Shown piece after piece: positions 21,750 through 34,170 of a stretch of 64,000 nucleotides of DNA. The notes under the pieces were generated by a model that was not told the origin of the DNA, did not search any database, and was given only the letters and a program-made list of their open reading frames with translations. The position numbers were made by a program, and so were the translations under genes. The stretch is from Phoenix dactylifera (taxonomy: Eukaryota; Streptophyta; Magnoliopsida; Arecales; Arecaceae): the NCBI RefSeq assembly GCF_009389715.1, contig NC_052392.1, forward strand, positions 37,877,410-37,941,409. Reading direction: 5' to 3'. How positions within the stretch are numbered: position 1 is the stretch's first letter; every line of letters begins with the position of its first letter.

Positions 21750-24700
21750 GCTTTTTGAGGGTTGCTTCCAAACAATGTGTTGCTTATGATGAGGACTCCT
21801 TTTCTGGGCCTGGCCTGGAGCAGCCTTGGCATGGAGCTGACTTGGAACTGGAGCATGCTCTTCTACTTGGAACCCTCTCGGACTATTACTTTTGCCGCAA
21901 ACCAAGGTCTCTGTCGAGATTAGTATGGGATTCCGCCAAGTAAAGTAACTACATGTGCTCTAATCTGGAGAGATGAGTTGTAGGGCTTTAGATGGGGCTG
22001 GGATTCCAGCTTAACCTGAACCTGGCCTCCACTAGCTTCCTATCTATGATTCTGGTTCATATCATTCAACAGGATTGGGTTCGATTTGGTCTCTTTCATC
22101 TCATGTCCAAGATCAAGACTAGTATCTGTCAGACTTAACTCGGCCCATCTGGATTTGATTGGGTCAGGTGCAATCTTTTTGTGAGGGTCATATGTGATTG
22201 ATTGAGGATCTGGTCTTAGTTTGAGAACTAAGCCCAATTCCTAGGTCTTTAATTCTAGAATTGGTCTAGTCTAGGTTGTGTCTCTAATGAGCCTGATCCA
22301 AGTCCACTCTACTCGACCCTGATAGCGTACCTCTAGCGAACTAGGTCCAAGGCCTAGAACAACGTAATTAGGGCGCACTTCTTATCAAGAAGGATAGTTT
22401 GGAGCCAGGGTTTGTCACTCCAATCGGAAAATCTAGTACCCAACACGATCCCATCTCAGACTTGATCCAAACCCAACAATGAATGACTTGAGTACAGATT
22501 AAGCCAAACCTGTTAAAACTTCGGGGTTGGGTTTGGGTTTCAGGTTTTTATATCCAACCTGATAGAATGACCAGAAACCACATAAATTATTCAGTTTACT
22601 GCATGCATACATACATACATACATATACACACATACATACATATACACACATACATACATATACATGTATACTCGTATAAATATGTACTTACGTAATGTT
22701 GATTTTATTTATATATCCTTCAATTGTAAAAATGGAAAAGGAATGTTATGTTAGAACATGCTTGGATATTTGTACTTGAGCTTAAACTGTATATTTAAGT
22801 ACATTATTATTGTATACTTAAGCATCACCCAAACCCGATACACTTATTTATTATCCGAACTTGGATATTACTTGACTCTTTAATGGACCATGTATGGAAC
22901 AAAAGTTAGACCCAAAATCTCAATGCATATGGCAATATGGGTTTGGGTTTAGTAAAGCCCAATGTGGCTATCTGTATTTTTTGGCTATTTGTGCCTATCT
23001 TTGTTGTTAAAATCAAATATTTGAGACTTTGTAAATGATATTTGAGTTCAGGATATTTATTCTTAAGGGTTTAAAACTTATGATGTTTTCGATGGGCAAT
23101 TAAAACTTTTAAAAAATCAGCCAGTACCTCCTCTATAAATAAATAAAAAAAACTTCACTGATGTTATATTACATTTTCTTTGTTGCTCTATTAGACGATC
23201 TATAAGCATGAGTTAAACAATGGATAGTAGCCTCCTTTTTTTTTTTTTTGATACAAATGGAGAGTAGCCCTTTACAAAATATTTATAACTCTCTAAATTT
23301 TGATGAATACAGAATTTGACCTATATATCTTTATATTTTTAGTTCATGTGTGCATCGATTTAGAGACTTTACCAGCTTACCTAGTACATTCATTATAAGA
23401 TGTAAACTGAAGCTATTCAACCAAACTGTTCAAATAGTTTTAATTGGATTAAATAGAATTAAGTATCTAAAATTGTTTTTAGTTTTTAAAAAATTTCAAA
23501 AATACTTTTCTAAACTAATTTACTATGTCAACCGAGAAATCAATATTTTAGTTCCTATATACTGGCCTAGATGTCCAAATACCCTAGCACTTTTCTAAAC
23601 ATTTTCACCTTCCATCTTAGATAAACAGAGATGATTCTTCATCTGAATATAAACTTGCCAAGATAATCGATAATTTGGCATTGTAAAAAAATCATGATCG
23701 GATAAAAACAATCTTGCGCCGCATCAAGATGCCGCTAAACTATCATAATCTTTATTTCTCCTCGTTCCTTCCAGTTGGAGCCTAACAAAATTTAACCAAA
23801 TAGTGGACCCATTTTTGGATGTGCCAGCTTTAGTGGTTAAGATTGTCCCAATAATCCTCTCAACTACCACATCTTACTTATAAATTAAGAATTCGGATCA
23901 ATTGGATCTCAATTGTTCAAATAAAACTTGTCTCTCGTCTCTTGAACAAATAAATGAATTATATTATCCCTATATTTATAAATATATGTGTTTAATATTT
24001 GATATTTTTTTATTGTTTAATATATATGTACACACACATATATATACATAATATACATATATTTATTTATTTCAGTTTTTTTAGTAAGTAATAAATTGAT
24101 TAAAAAATAAAAAATATTAATTCAATATTATTAATATTACCCATATGTGAGACTCAAAGACTCCTTGTCTCGAGTCTGCTGTGTTGCCTAAAGAAGACAA
24201 TTTGACTAAATTCTCCATCCGCCTTAATAATCTATAGTATATGAACTGAGAACCATTATGTGAGCTATGAATGCCTCCTTTCAGAGTCCAAAATCCCTCG
24301 GTGGAGTTCCTTTTGGGCGACTGACAGGTTCCATGATGACTGCACCGACTACTCCGAAGAAAGCAGGCAATGGCTCATTTAGAGGATGAGCACATGATGG
24401 TCATTTGTCTTGGTCTATATCCTCTCTTATGTGATGGATTACTTGGTAGACTCCATTGAGAATGAGGTTCGAGAATACAATCATAATCATGGGATTTATT
24501 GACCAGAGATTACGTTAATCTTGACCATGGTTAATAGAGGGAACATGTTTCACTAAAATTAATGAATTAACTATAAGAAATTAGTTAAGTTGTTGGATCC
24601 TGTTTATCTAAAGCCTACATTGACAAGTGTCACATGAATTTTTGTAAATTATGATAATCACGAGAGCATAAATGAAATTTCGTAGTGGTGAAGAGTCATC

Positions 24701-27095
24701 TTGATGAGGGGTGACTTTTCACGGGTGTAACCACTCATGGCGGTTGGTTTCTGGAGAAAGTTTATAAAAGCCTATGGGGACCTCTTCTTTAAACACTCGC
24801 ATACAGAACTCTCTATCTAGATAGATCTTCTACTAATCTCTAATTATTAGAGATAACTACTGTTGCAGATAAGACTTTACATATCTTAAAGCTCATCATA
24901 GATTCCATGACTCAATATATGATCTCGAATATATTTTTATTAAAATTTAAATTCCTATCATAAGTTTGTTTCATTGATTAGATATGATGGATTGACTATG
25001 ATTAATTAAGATTTGTCAATCACCACTAAGTTCAATTAAGCCATATATGAGCAAGATGGCTTTGCTTGATTTTAGATTAAATCTATTTGAAGCTTATATA
25101 TTTGGCATATCTATACGTCATTTAGTTTGATTCCCAATCTACAGCTGCTGCGCCATAGTTGATCCTAGTTGCTTTATCTTTGGCCCCCTCCTCCGACAAA
25201 CTATATTTCTTATTATTTTTTCAAACATATCGAGCTGGAGGTTTTTGACGACAAATCTTAACCGAAGAGATGCATGAAATACAAATTTTTCTTATCTTTT
25301 TCGCATTCGGAAGCATTAGCTGCTAAGCCCAGAAAGGCTTCTCCGGTTACGTGGGGCAGATCGAGTCATCCTTAAATTGTGAAAGTCTTTGAATCGAATG
25401 TAAGGCTTGATAAATGATCGAGCAAAAATATTAAACCAAACAAGAGTTGTTAATGGATAATTTGCTTTGATTTATGGTCTACCTCCATGCAACACGGCAC
25501 TTTTGTCCTTTTTTGCTTTTCAATTATTTGTTTGCCCTTTCACAAATTATTGCAAGGATGATCACTACTCTTATTTTTAACCAATGAAAACAGAATGAAG
25601 GTTTTCTCCACTTAGCTTAAACACATCAAAGTAGGCTCCTAGAATCTAATAGGAAGATGCATGTAAAGTCTCTTGTGTTGGTTTGCACAGCCTACAATGT
25701 CGTGCGAACTGCAAACAACCTTATATATCAAGGGCAGCTCCATGACATGTACATAGGTTTCACCTTCATTCATGACATGCATGCATTGGTCAAGAACTAC
25801 TCTTCTAAATTTAGATCAAGCATTTGGATTTCTTTTCTGTTTGGTAGACATAGGACAGCAAATTTATAATAGACTTTGTTGCCACTGAAAGACATACTAC
25901 AACCCCTAGAGGAAGACATCACACCATACCCTTCCCTCACCAAATCAAATATAAGAGTCTGACTTTAACTAGAAAAAAAAAAAAACACCAAAAGGAAGAA
26001 CTAACTCTTCCAAACCCTACCTGATCTAAAGTCACTTTTCAGATATGGATCTATTTTCTTGCTGTTCAGGGCTCGGAAGTCTTAATAACAAAAGGTGGAC
26101 ATCATGTGGTAAGTGGAGATGTAGAGTATAGATAAAGACAACATCAACTCCTGTAGCTTATAAATAAAAGGAACAGAGAGCAACAGAGGGCTGGCGATGG
26201 CACCTTAGTACTGATTTCAGTGCTCCAAAAATGTCACTACCTACCGACTTCAAGCCTGCCATCTTAAATTAATGATGTCTTGTTCAACAACTGCATCATT
26301 ACCCATCATGCAAAACCGTCCATTTGTTATAAACAATGCATTAGTTTCCTATCACTGGATCATAAGTATCAATACTGGGTCCTTAGTAAAGTACACTCAA
26401 GTTCCAGGTGCTCTTTTTTTTTTTTCATGGCACAGTAGAATACTATAAGCATATCCAAACTCAAAAACAAAACCTGGAATCTTTTGTTTTTAAGGCCTGG
26501 TCTGTTGACTTGAGATGAAGGGTGAACTAGTCTGCTTGCCTGTCCAGCTATTTGTGATCCAGATAAGCAAGAACTTGGCTGTCCATTGACAATAGGGAAT
26601 TTTGAAGGAAAAACATGTATTACTATTTTTTATGCACAAATGAAAGAGGTTATGCTCATTTATTTTTGGAAGAATGGTTCTTGGTAAACTTCATTTGCCT
26701 CTATTCACAAATGAACATAGACATAAACTGGTTACAAGTAGTCAAAGAGGGAAAGGTTGTAGTGATCTAAGGAGAGTTCAACATGAACCATTAATTTCTG
26801 CATAAAAGATAATTTTGTCGTATATAAAAATAAAGTGGTTCTTTCTTACAAATTTCTCAACATAGTAAGATTGAGCTAAATCATTTTCATTTTTTGCATA
26901 TTTAAGTAATGATATGGCAAATGCAATTTAAATGAATTCCTATGATACCTTAATAGCATCTAAATTATCCATGACAAGCCATGTGCATGAATATGTAACG
27001 AAAAATCTATTTATTAAAACCAACAATTAGCAGCTTCTTTTCGCATGCTTTCGGCTTGTTTTACTTTTGTTCAAGTAAGTCAACCATTTTCGTAC
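21750..27095. other. 5.3-kb intergenic repeat-rich desert
   Basis: No coding exon is supported. Near 22000-22570 there are GGGTTTGGGTT and ACCCAACC-type words that look like short hAT-type elements. A CATA microsatellite lies at 22603-22669. About 24240-24900 may be part of an LTR, with a TATA-like TTATAAAAGCC at 24760-24770, but no paired copy or primer site was found. The rest is AT-rich without named features. Confidence 0.45.
22603..22669. repeat. (CATA)n-type microsatellite
   Basis: Imperfect tetranucleotide array of CATA units with ATACACA interruptions over about 67 bases. Confidence 0.9.
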
Positions 27096-27099
27096 TTCT

Positions 27100-27460
27100 C
27101 TTGTTTTTTTTTTAAAAAAAAGGAGGGGAGAGGGATGAACTCACCCGCGTAGTAGCCTCCACTGGGCCTTTCTTCCATCAGAAAATATTCGATGCGGGTC
27201 GCAAGTTTCCGCGTGCCCTCTCCGACCCGTGGGTTACCCCACATGTGAGTACGTCACCCCAGCGCCATATCGATACCGGCGGACCAGATGGCAACTTCAC
27301 TGGACAAATCAGGCAAGGGGCATCTGGTCCCCACATTTAATCGGCGCGTTTCGAACCTAGGTCACTTCAGTGGAATCTTAGCTCTGTTCCAACCGTGTTA
27401 CGACCTTGGTGGCTTCGCACTTCTGTTTAGGATACATAATGTGCGCATTCCTCTCTCAAG
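27100..27460 (-). mobile_element. Probable tRNA-derived SINE
   Basis: Read on the minus strand, this stretch contains GGTTCGAAAC (27357-27348), a perfect match to the RNA polymerase III B box. An A-box-like GAGCTAAGATTCC lies about 40 bases upstream. A moderately GC-rich body follows and it ends in a T-run (27106-27120 A/T boundary). Non-coding, about 350 bp. Plant SINEs with T-rich tails have this layout. The A box is weak and target duplications were not seen, so a tRNA-like pseudogene remains possible. Confidence 0.45.
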
Positions 27461-28000
27461 AAAGGATCTTGACATTTTCATTATATTTCTCACATAAAAA
27501 ACAATGAATTATAACCTCAATAATATTCAACTGCAACTACTTTAAAAAAATATTTAAATTAAAAAAATAAAAGTTATTAAAAAATATATTTTTTCATGTA
27601 TACAATGAAGAGCCAAGAGTCATATACCTAGAAAGATGCACCATCAACAAACACTTTGTATCATTAGTTCGTGTCCTGCTCCCACAAAACTGAATCATAA
27701 GATTCATAAGCTGTTAAATAATTTTCATCAATTTCTTGTGGAAGAAAGAATAAAAAAATTCAGAAAAAACCCTAAAATATCAAATCCTTTGGAGCCTTGT
27801 AGAATAGCCCTACAGGCAACTCCTGGTGCAATCTCCCTCACTAATGATGATTTCCTCATCAGCAATCTGGCAGTCACCCGAAAGCCCCACAAACAAACAC
27901 TTGCTAGATGACGATAATACCCCTGGCCGGGGGCTATTCAACCTCCAACCCCCCAAACCCAACCACCCTCCTCTTCTCCAGAGCGAGTCCTCTTCGTTCC
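27461..28000. other. Upstream region of TBL gene
   Basis: AT-rich up to about 27780, then more balanced up to 28000. No TATA box stands out. Transcription of the TBL gene probably begins in the CT/GA-rich part after about 27900. Confidence 0.35.
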
Positions 28001-28021
28001 TCCGCCGCTCCATCCAAACGA

Positions 28022-28130
28022 AGCCGCGAAAGAGAGAGAGAGAGAGTGAGATTTCTAGCTAGGGTTAGGGTTTCTCGACACCAGAAAGTGATAAGAGAGA
28101 AAGAGAGAGGGGGAGGGAGGGAGGAAGGTG
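28022..28130 (+). promoter_or_regulatory. GA-rich 5' UTR with perfect telo-box
   Basis: A purine-rich leader with AGAGAGAG runs at 28030-28046 and 28094-28120 surrounds TTAGGGTTT at 28065-28073. That is an exact telo-box (AAACCCTAA on the other strand). GA repeats next to a telo-box are common in 5' regions of broadly expressed plant genes and can recruit GAGA-binding and telobox-binding factors. This is inferred from motif only. Confidence 0.45.
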
Positions 28131-28350
28131 AATCCGGTTAGATTTCTATCTCTTGCTACTCTCGATCCTTTTTCGGGTAGAAAATTGTCTTAAATTTGTA
28201 GAAATTGGTCTGTTTCTATTCAAGTTGGTCTTCTGGTCTGCGAAACATCGAGTTGGAGGATTCACGGTCGGAAAGTTCAGATTTTTGTTTGTCGTTGAGA
28301 TCAGATTTCGATCAAAAGTTGGATTTCGGTTGCTGTTTTGTGGATCTTGG

Positions 28351-28413
28351 ATGGAAATGAGAGATATTTCAGTTCTTGAACGTGGTCTTGATGACAGGTT
28401 GAAAGAAATATGA
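28351..28413 (+). CDS. Upstream ORF in the TBL 5' leader (20 codons)
   Basis: ATG at 28351 opens a 20-codon frame (MEMRDISVLERGLDDRLKEI) that closes with TGA at 28411-28413, 21 bases before the first in-frame ATG of the TBL gene. If it lies in the mature leader it could dampen translation of the main frame. Whether it is translated or conserved is unknown. Confidence 0.4.
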   Translation: MEMRDISVLERGLDDRLKEI

Positions 28414-28434
28414 TATTTGAGGTGGAGGACTGGA

Positions 28435-31400
28435 ATGGTTCTTTGGACGGGGAGGTTCTTTGATTTCTTGGAGATGGCGACTCATAGTCTTACTCGGAGC
28501 GCGTCGGCTCGTATCACGCCTAGGAGTCTGAGCAGCCCTAGGGTTTCATTTCATCGGAAATGGTGGGCTCCCGGCCTGTCCTTGAATGCCCTTGCTGTGA
28601 CCTTCCTTCTGGCGTCCCTTGTGCTAGTTCTGGGATGTGTTATTTATCTTTATGTCTTTCGGTTCTTAGGCCGTGGATTTTTAGTCTCAGGATTTGTTGG
28701 CCCGACAGAAGGCTGCGATGTCTTCGATGGTAGCTGGGTCCAGGATGATACATACCCACTCTACAATAGCTCGGAGTGTCCATTTGCTGAGAGGGGGTTC
28801 AATTGCTTGGCAAATGGGAGAAAAGATACGGATTATCTGAAGTGGAGGTGGAAGCCTAGGCATTGTGAGATGCCTAAGATTAATGTGCGCGAGGTTTTGG
28901 AAAGTCTAAGAGGGAAACGGGTTGTCTTTGTGGGTGACTCAATGAGTCGCACGCAGTGGGAGTCTCTCATATGTATGCTCATGACCGGGGTGGAGGATCC
29001 CAAGACTGTTTATGAAGTCAATGGAAACCAGATCTCGAAGACGATTCGTTTCTTGGGTGTTCGGTTCGAAACTTTCAATCTAAGTGTGGAGTTCTTCCGA
29101 TCGGTGTTCCTCGTGCAGCAGGGATCACCACCTAAGCATGGGCCGAAAAGGGTTCGTATGACACTGAAGCTTGACAAGATGGATGACGTAAATTGGAAAT
29201 GGGTTGATTCAGATGTTCTGATTTTCAATTCTGGTCATTGGTGGACGCCAAGTAAACTCTTTGACATGTAAGTTATGTCGTTCCTACTCTTGTAGATACC
29301 TTGGATGCGATTGTTTTTGAAGGACCTCGGACATAATTTGCTGACCTTGAAAGTTAAGCATAAGAATGTCTCATTAATATGACCTTCAGGCCAATCCTAT
29401 AACCTTGCTATTACCAATTTCCAGAATACTTTTTGATGCTCTTATACACATATCCAGCTTTTTTGTTGTTTCCCCTCATAACTGGGTGGGTAATGCTTGA
29501 AATAACTGATCTTTCATCACAACTTCCTAGCTTTCCTCCTTCTCTTGATACAATAAATCTTATTTCCAGTAGACATGGAACATTTGCACATGCCTTTGAT
29601 AATTAAGAAAATTTGTGCATGCATTATTGTTGGTATGCAATCAGTGGTTGTTCAATGCAATATTTTATTAAAAAAATGACATGGAGAAAATTTGTCATCT
29701 TTAATTTTGTCTCTACAGGCAAATTTGAGTTTGATGAAATGAAATGGTAAATTGTAAAATAGGGTTCTTAATTGATTGAATTCGATTTTTCTAGGAGAGT
29801 ACTTTTCCCATATGGGGTTGTTAATGTTATTTAAAGCCTTAATCAAGTGTTTCTCTTCACATGCCATAATCAATTCTCATTGGTGTTTGATACTAGATGT
29901 TGGATTGCATTTATGTTATTAAGATAAGGTGGATCATGTTGGGATAAGAAGCTCTGTAGGAGAACATCTCTTGATGGAGCATAATGTTGAATTTAAGTCC
30001 CAATAGAATCCATAACTAATTCATTGATGCCAATTAAGGGTCCGATGACTCAGCTAGAAACATTATACTGGTACTAATTGTAAAAGTTGCAAAAATCTTT
30101 CTTATTACCAATTTATGCTTCAGGCCAAATACATTTGAATAAAAGAAGAGCTAATGTTTTGAAGTTTATCCAACGTAACAGCTTCTACGTAGTACATTAC
30201 TGAGGATTCAACTTCCAATTCTGATGATCAAAGATGATGCTTTGATAAATCATGATTACAACTATTCTAGACTCGAATTGAAGATAATATTGATATGCAT
30301 GTCTGACATCTAGATCAAGACAACAATAATTTAAAATTTTGGGTGGATGGGGATTAGGAGTATTGGTAAGCCTAATTTGATTAAGTCCCTTTTGAAGGAT
30401 ATATGCTCATACTTTGACAGAGGTATAGTTATTTTTTGATTTAAATTTGGAAAACCCATCTTTGATGAGTATTTATTTGTTGAAAGAAAATTTTAGGAAT
30501 TCTAACACAAAATTTTACAAATGCTAGGAGGATGATGGCGGTTGAAGAAAAAAAGAATTGTTTTTTTTTCCCCTCATAGGATAGCATGAAACATGTATTT
30601 ATGACAACCTAAGATAATATTATTATGAAATAAACATGGAGGACCTACACAAGGGGATTCATATGGAGCATCTTTCAGTAGTGAATAAAGTTATACTTGG
30701 TCAAAGTAGGGAAGTAATTAATGAAATAAAATTAAATGCAGAGCGCTAAAGTTTACAAGTATTGCTGGAATGTATGTGGTCAGAGGTTTAGAAATTGTAA
30801 TGTTGGAACCAATGTAACAGAGAATTTTTGTTCTGTTGCATTCTCAAGTTTTGGATAAGCTTGAAGAAAACAATTTAGACAAAGCCTATGGTAGGAACTC
30901 AAAGAACAGTTGCTTAACCATTGGAGGCTAATGCAGTCAACTTGATGTAAGCTGTTTTAATTCCTTCTTTGTCTTTTTTAACAGATACATTGCTTGCTCT
31001 CATCAACAATAGCTTAGAATTTTGTTGATACATATTAGCTGTTACATGTTAAGTGGTTTTTTCTAAGTAGTTAAAATGCTGTCTAATTAAATTTATTGAG
31101 TTTTTCGTATTCCTAGAATTGCAATTTTAATACCAAACATCCATATTGTCTTCCTAGTTTTCTTAAGACATATTAATAATTCTCACTGCGATAGAATTCT
31201 CATGCTATCAGTTAAGAATGATGCATATAAACAAGTCAATATTGATGCAACAGAAAAGGAAGAATGGGTGATTTGAACGATGGGATCATACTTCAAAGAT
31301 TAACACACAAATAGAAGCAAACTAGATTGAAGAACCCTTTGTTTGGTGAAGAAAATTCTCTCGAAGAAGTTTTATTAATATGTCAAAAGGCTGCCTCATA

Positions 31401-34122
31401 CAATGTATTAGATGCATATATAGGGCATGATCCTCAAACCCTAACTCGGGTATTAAATCTGATACAGAATCATACTTTAAATAGGATTTAACAATAAGAA
31501 AACATGCTAGAATTATTATACTACAATATAGAAACTTGGCCAAAATTTGATATTTATCTAATAAAATTTGATATTTGTCTAATACAATATAGGAATCTAC
31601 CAGATGCTCGATCGAGATGGCCACCAGGATGGAGTGGGACAATGGGACATCCATTCCATAGAGAAACCGGGACCCTCCTATCCTATAGGATTTAAAATGT
31701 TGAGTGAAAGAGTCAAATTATCCACATATTCCTAAAAGAAAGGAAAAAAAGATAACTATCCAAGTATATGAAGCGTATCTGATAAGGATATGTATTTGTC
31801 CCGCGTTCTTGGAGCTGGATGTGAGTGTCCATGAATCCATGTAACATAGGTAATATAAAAACATCTAATTAAATGACTTGAACCTAATTTGGATGTTTGC
31901 CTCAATTTCCATTGCACACTTTCAAGTCATGGTTAATACAATAGCTGCAAGGACTGCATTTTTTGGTACTCGAGTTCTAAGGGCTTTCTTTGTGGTTTAG
32001 CAGGCTCCATAACATATTCCAGGGTCTTAGATAAGAGAGCTTGTTTTATCTGAAAATTCTAAAAAGACTTCTAACATGCATAACAAGAAAAGAGAACAAA
32101 CCATAATTTATAATATGTTCGAGAAAAGAAAGCTTTAAAATCCTAATATACCTATTTTCCACTATGGTCACATTAATTTGTTCTTGTTATGACCTCACCT
32201 ATTAAGAATAATCTGAAGCTTGGGTAGCTTTCACTTTAATCCAGAGTATTCTGAAATATGAAGAACTGCAGGCATTCACGTGTTCCCATTAATAATGTTA
32301 TATAAAAGAACATTGTGGATTAAATATCTTGTGGTTTATAAATTAAATCTGTTGTTTTCTAATGTTTACAATATGTCTAAAATTGTGCTTATTCACAGGG
32401 GTTGTTATTTCCAAGCTGGAGGACTACTGAAGCTTGGAATGTCCATAAATTCTGCTTTTAAAATGGCCTTGGAGACCTGGGCATTATGGGTTGAAACAAT
32501 GGTCAACACAAACAGAACTCATGTATTCTTCCGTACTTATGAGCCTTCTCATTGGAGGTACACGTTTCTGCAATCACAATAGATAGGCTCAGCTGAGCTT
32601 TTCAGCTAGCAAAATGCCCCTTGAGTATATAGTTGATTTGATTTCTATCAATTACTGGATTATGAAAATTGCAGTTTGGAACGGGAACTGAAATGAGTAG
32701 AATACTCACTCTAAATGTGTTTTTCAATTTGGTTTCATGCATTAGTGGACTCCTCCTAGATCCCTTGAATCACTTTTTTTGTTAAATTGCTGGTTTACTT
32801 ATTTAATTATTTTTCTTAAATTTATGCATGTGATGAATATGTAAGAGCACCATTCCTAGTCATATTCTATCAATTACTGGATTATGAAAATTGCAGTTTG
32901 GAACGGGAACTGAAATGAGTAGAATACTCACTTTAAATGTGTTTGTCAATTTGGTTTCGTGCATTAGTGGACTCCTCCTAGATCCCTTGAATCACTTTTT
33001 TTGTTAAATTGCTGGTTTACTTATTTAATTATTTTTCTTAAATTTATGCATGTGATGAAAATGCAAGAGCACCGTTCCTAGTTATATTCTAGTGGACTTC
33101 TCCTAGGTTCTTTGAATCATCTTATGATAAATTGCTAGCTTACTTCTTTGAATATTTTTTAATTATTTTTATGCATCTGATATAAATGTGAAAGTACTAT
33201 GCTAATCGTGTCTTGGGAACTCAAATTTTAGCAGCTTATATAGATTAAAAATTTGATCAAATTTTTATTAACTAAAGTAAGTACTAGTGGTATAATAATA
33301 CCTGTTCATTTATGTGTAGAGTTGGTCTCCTAGTCATCACTAGACACTAGTAATTATTCAAATCCACATGCCTTCATATTTTCACCCTCAAAGTGGTAAG
33401 GCTATTTAGTATCTTGCCTTTGGTGTATAAAATTCAAGTTAACCATCTAAAAACTGTTATTGTCCAACTCTCCAAGTTATTTTATATGAGATAAAGTGAG
33501 TGATCATAGATTATGCATAACAAGGATGCTTATTAATAATGTGGACAATATAAACGTCATTATGATTTTGCATACTCTAGAATGTACAACCTCCTATGAT
33601 TATCCATTAAAGGAAGAACAGTAGTGGTTATCCCTGTACTATCTCATGCAAGGTGAATGACTGAACGCAGGAATGAGAGGCATGACCCAATTACTAAATC
33701 TTTTAGCCTTTATTATATCTTGGTGCCCTTGTGATCCCATGCTTCAAGTGCCATTGGCATGACGTGCTGGGTGTTGTGCTTGCTGATATCCTGCACACAC
33801 AGATAGACAGAGCTAGACTTGGACGATAGGGATCCTATATCGAGTCATTGGATATGATTTACTACCTCAATATTGCTTACATACCAAAAATTATATGATT
33901 TGGAGACTCCCAACTCATGCATCAAGTGGTCAAAAAATTGGGCAGGCTAAATAAAATTAAATTATATATGTTTTTTGATCACTTGATGCACAGGCCAAGG
34001 GTCTCCAAATCACATAATTTTTAATGTGCAAGCAGTTTAGAGATCGTAGATCATAACCCCGACAGTCCAATGTAGACCACAATGGCTCTGAGTGAAGATC
34101 CACTCGAGTGTAGCCAATTCCG

Positions 34123-34170
<48 letters not shown>

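Noticed and set aside
24240-24900. Possible solo LTR with a TATA-like motif
   Set aside because: No TG/CA ends, paired copy, primer-binding site or target duplication could be identified.
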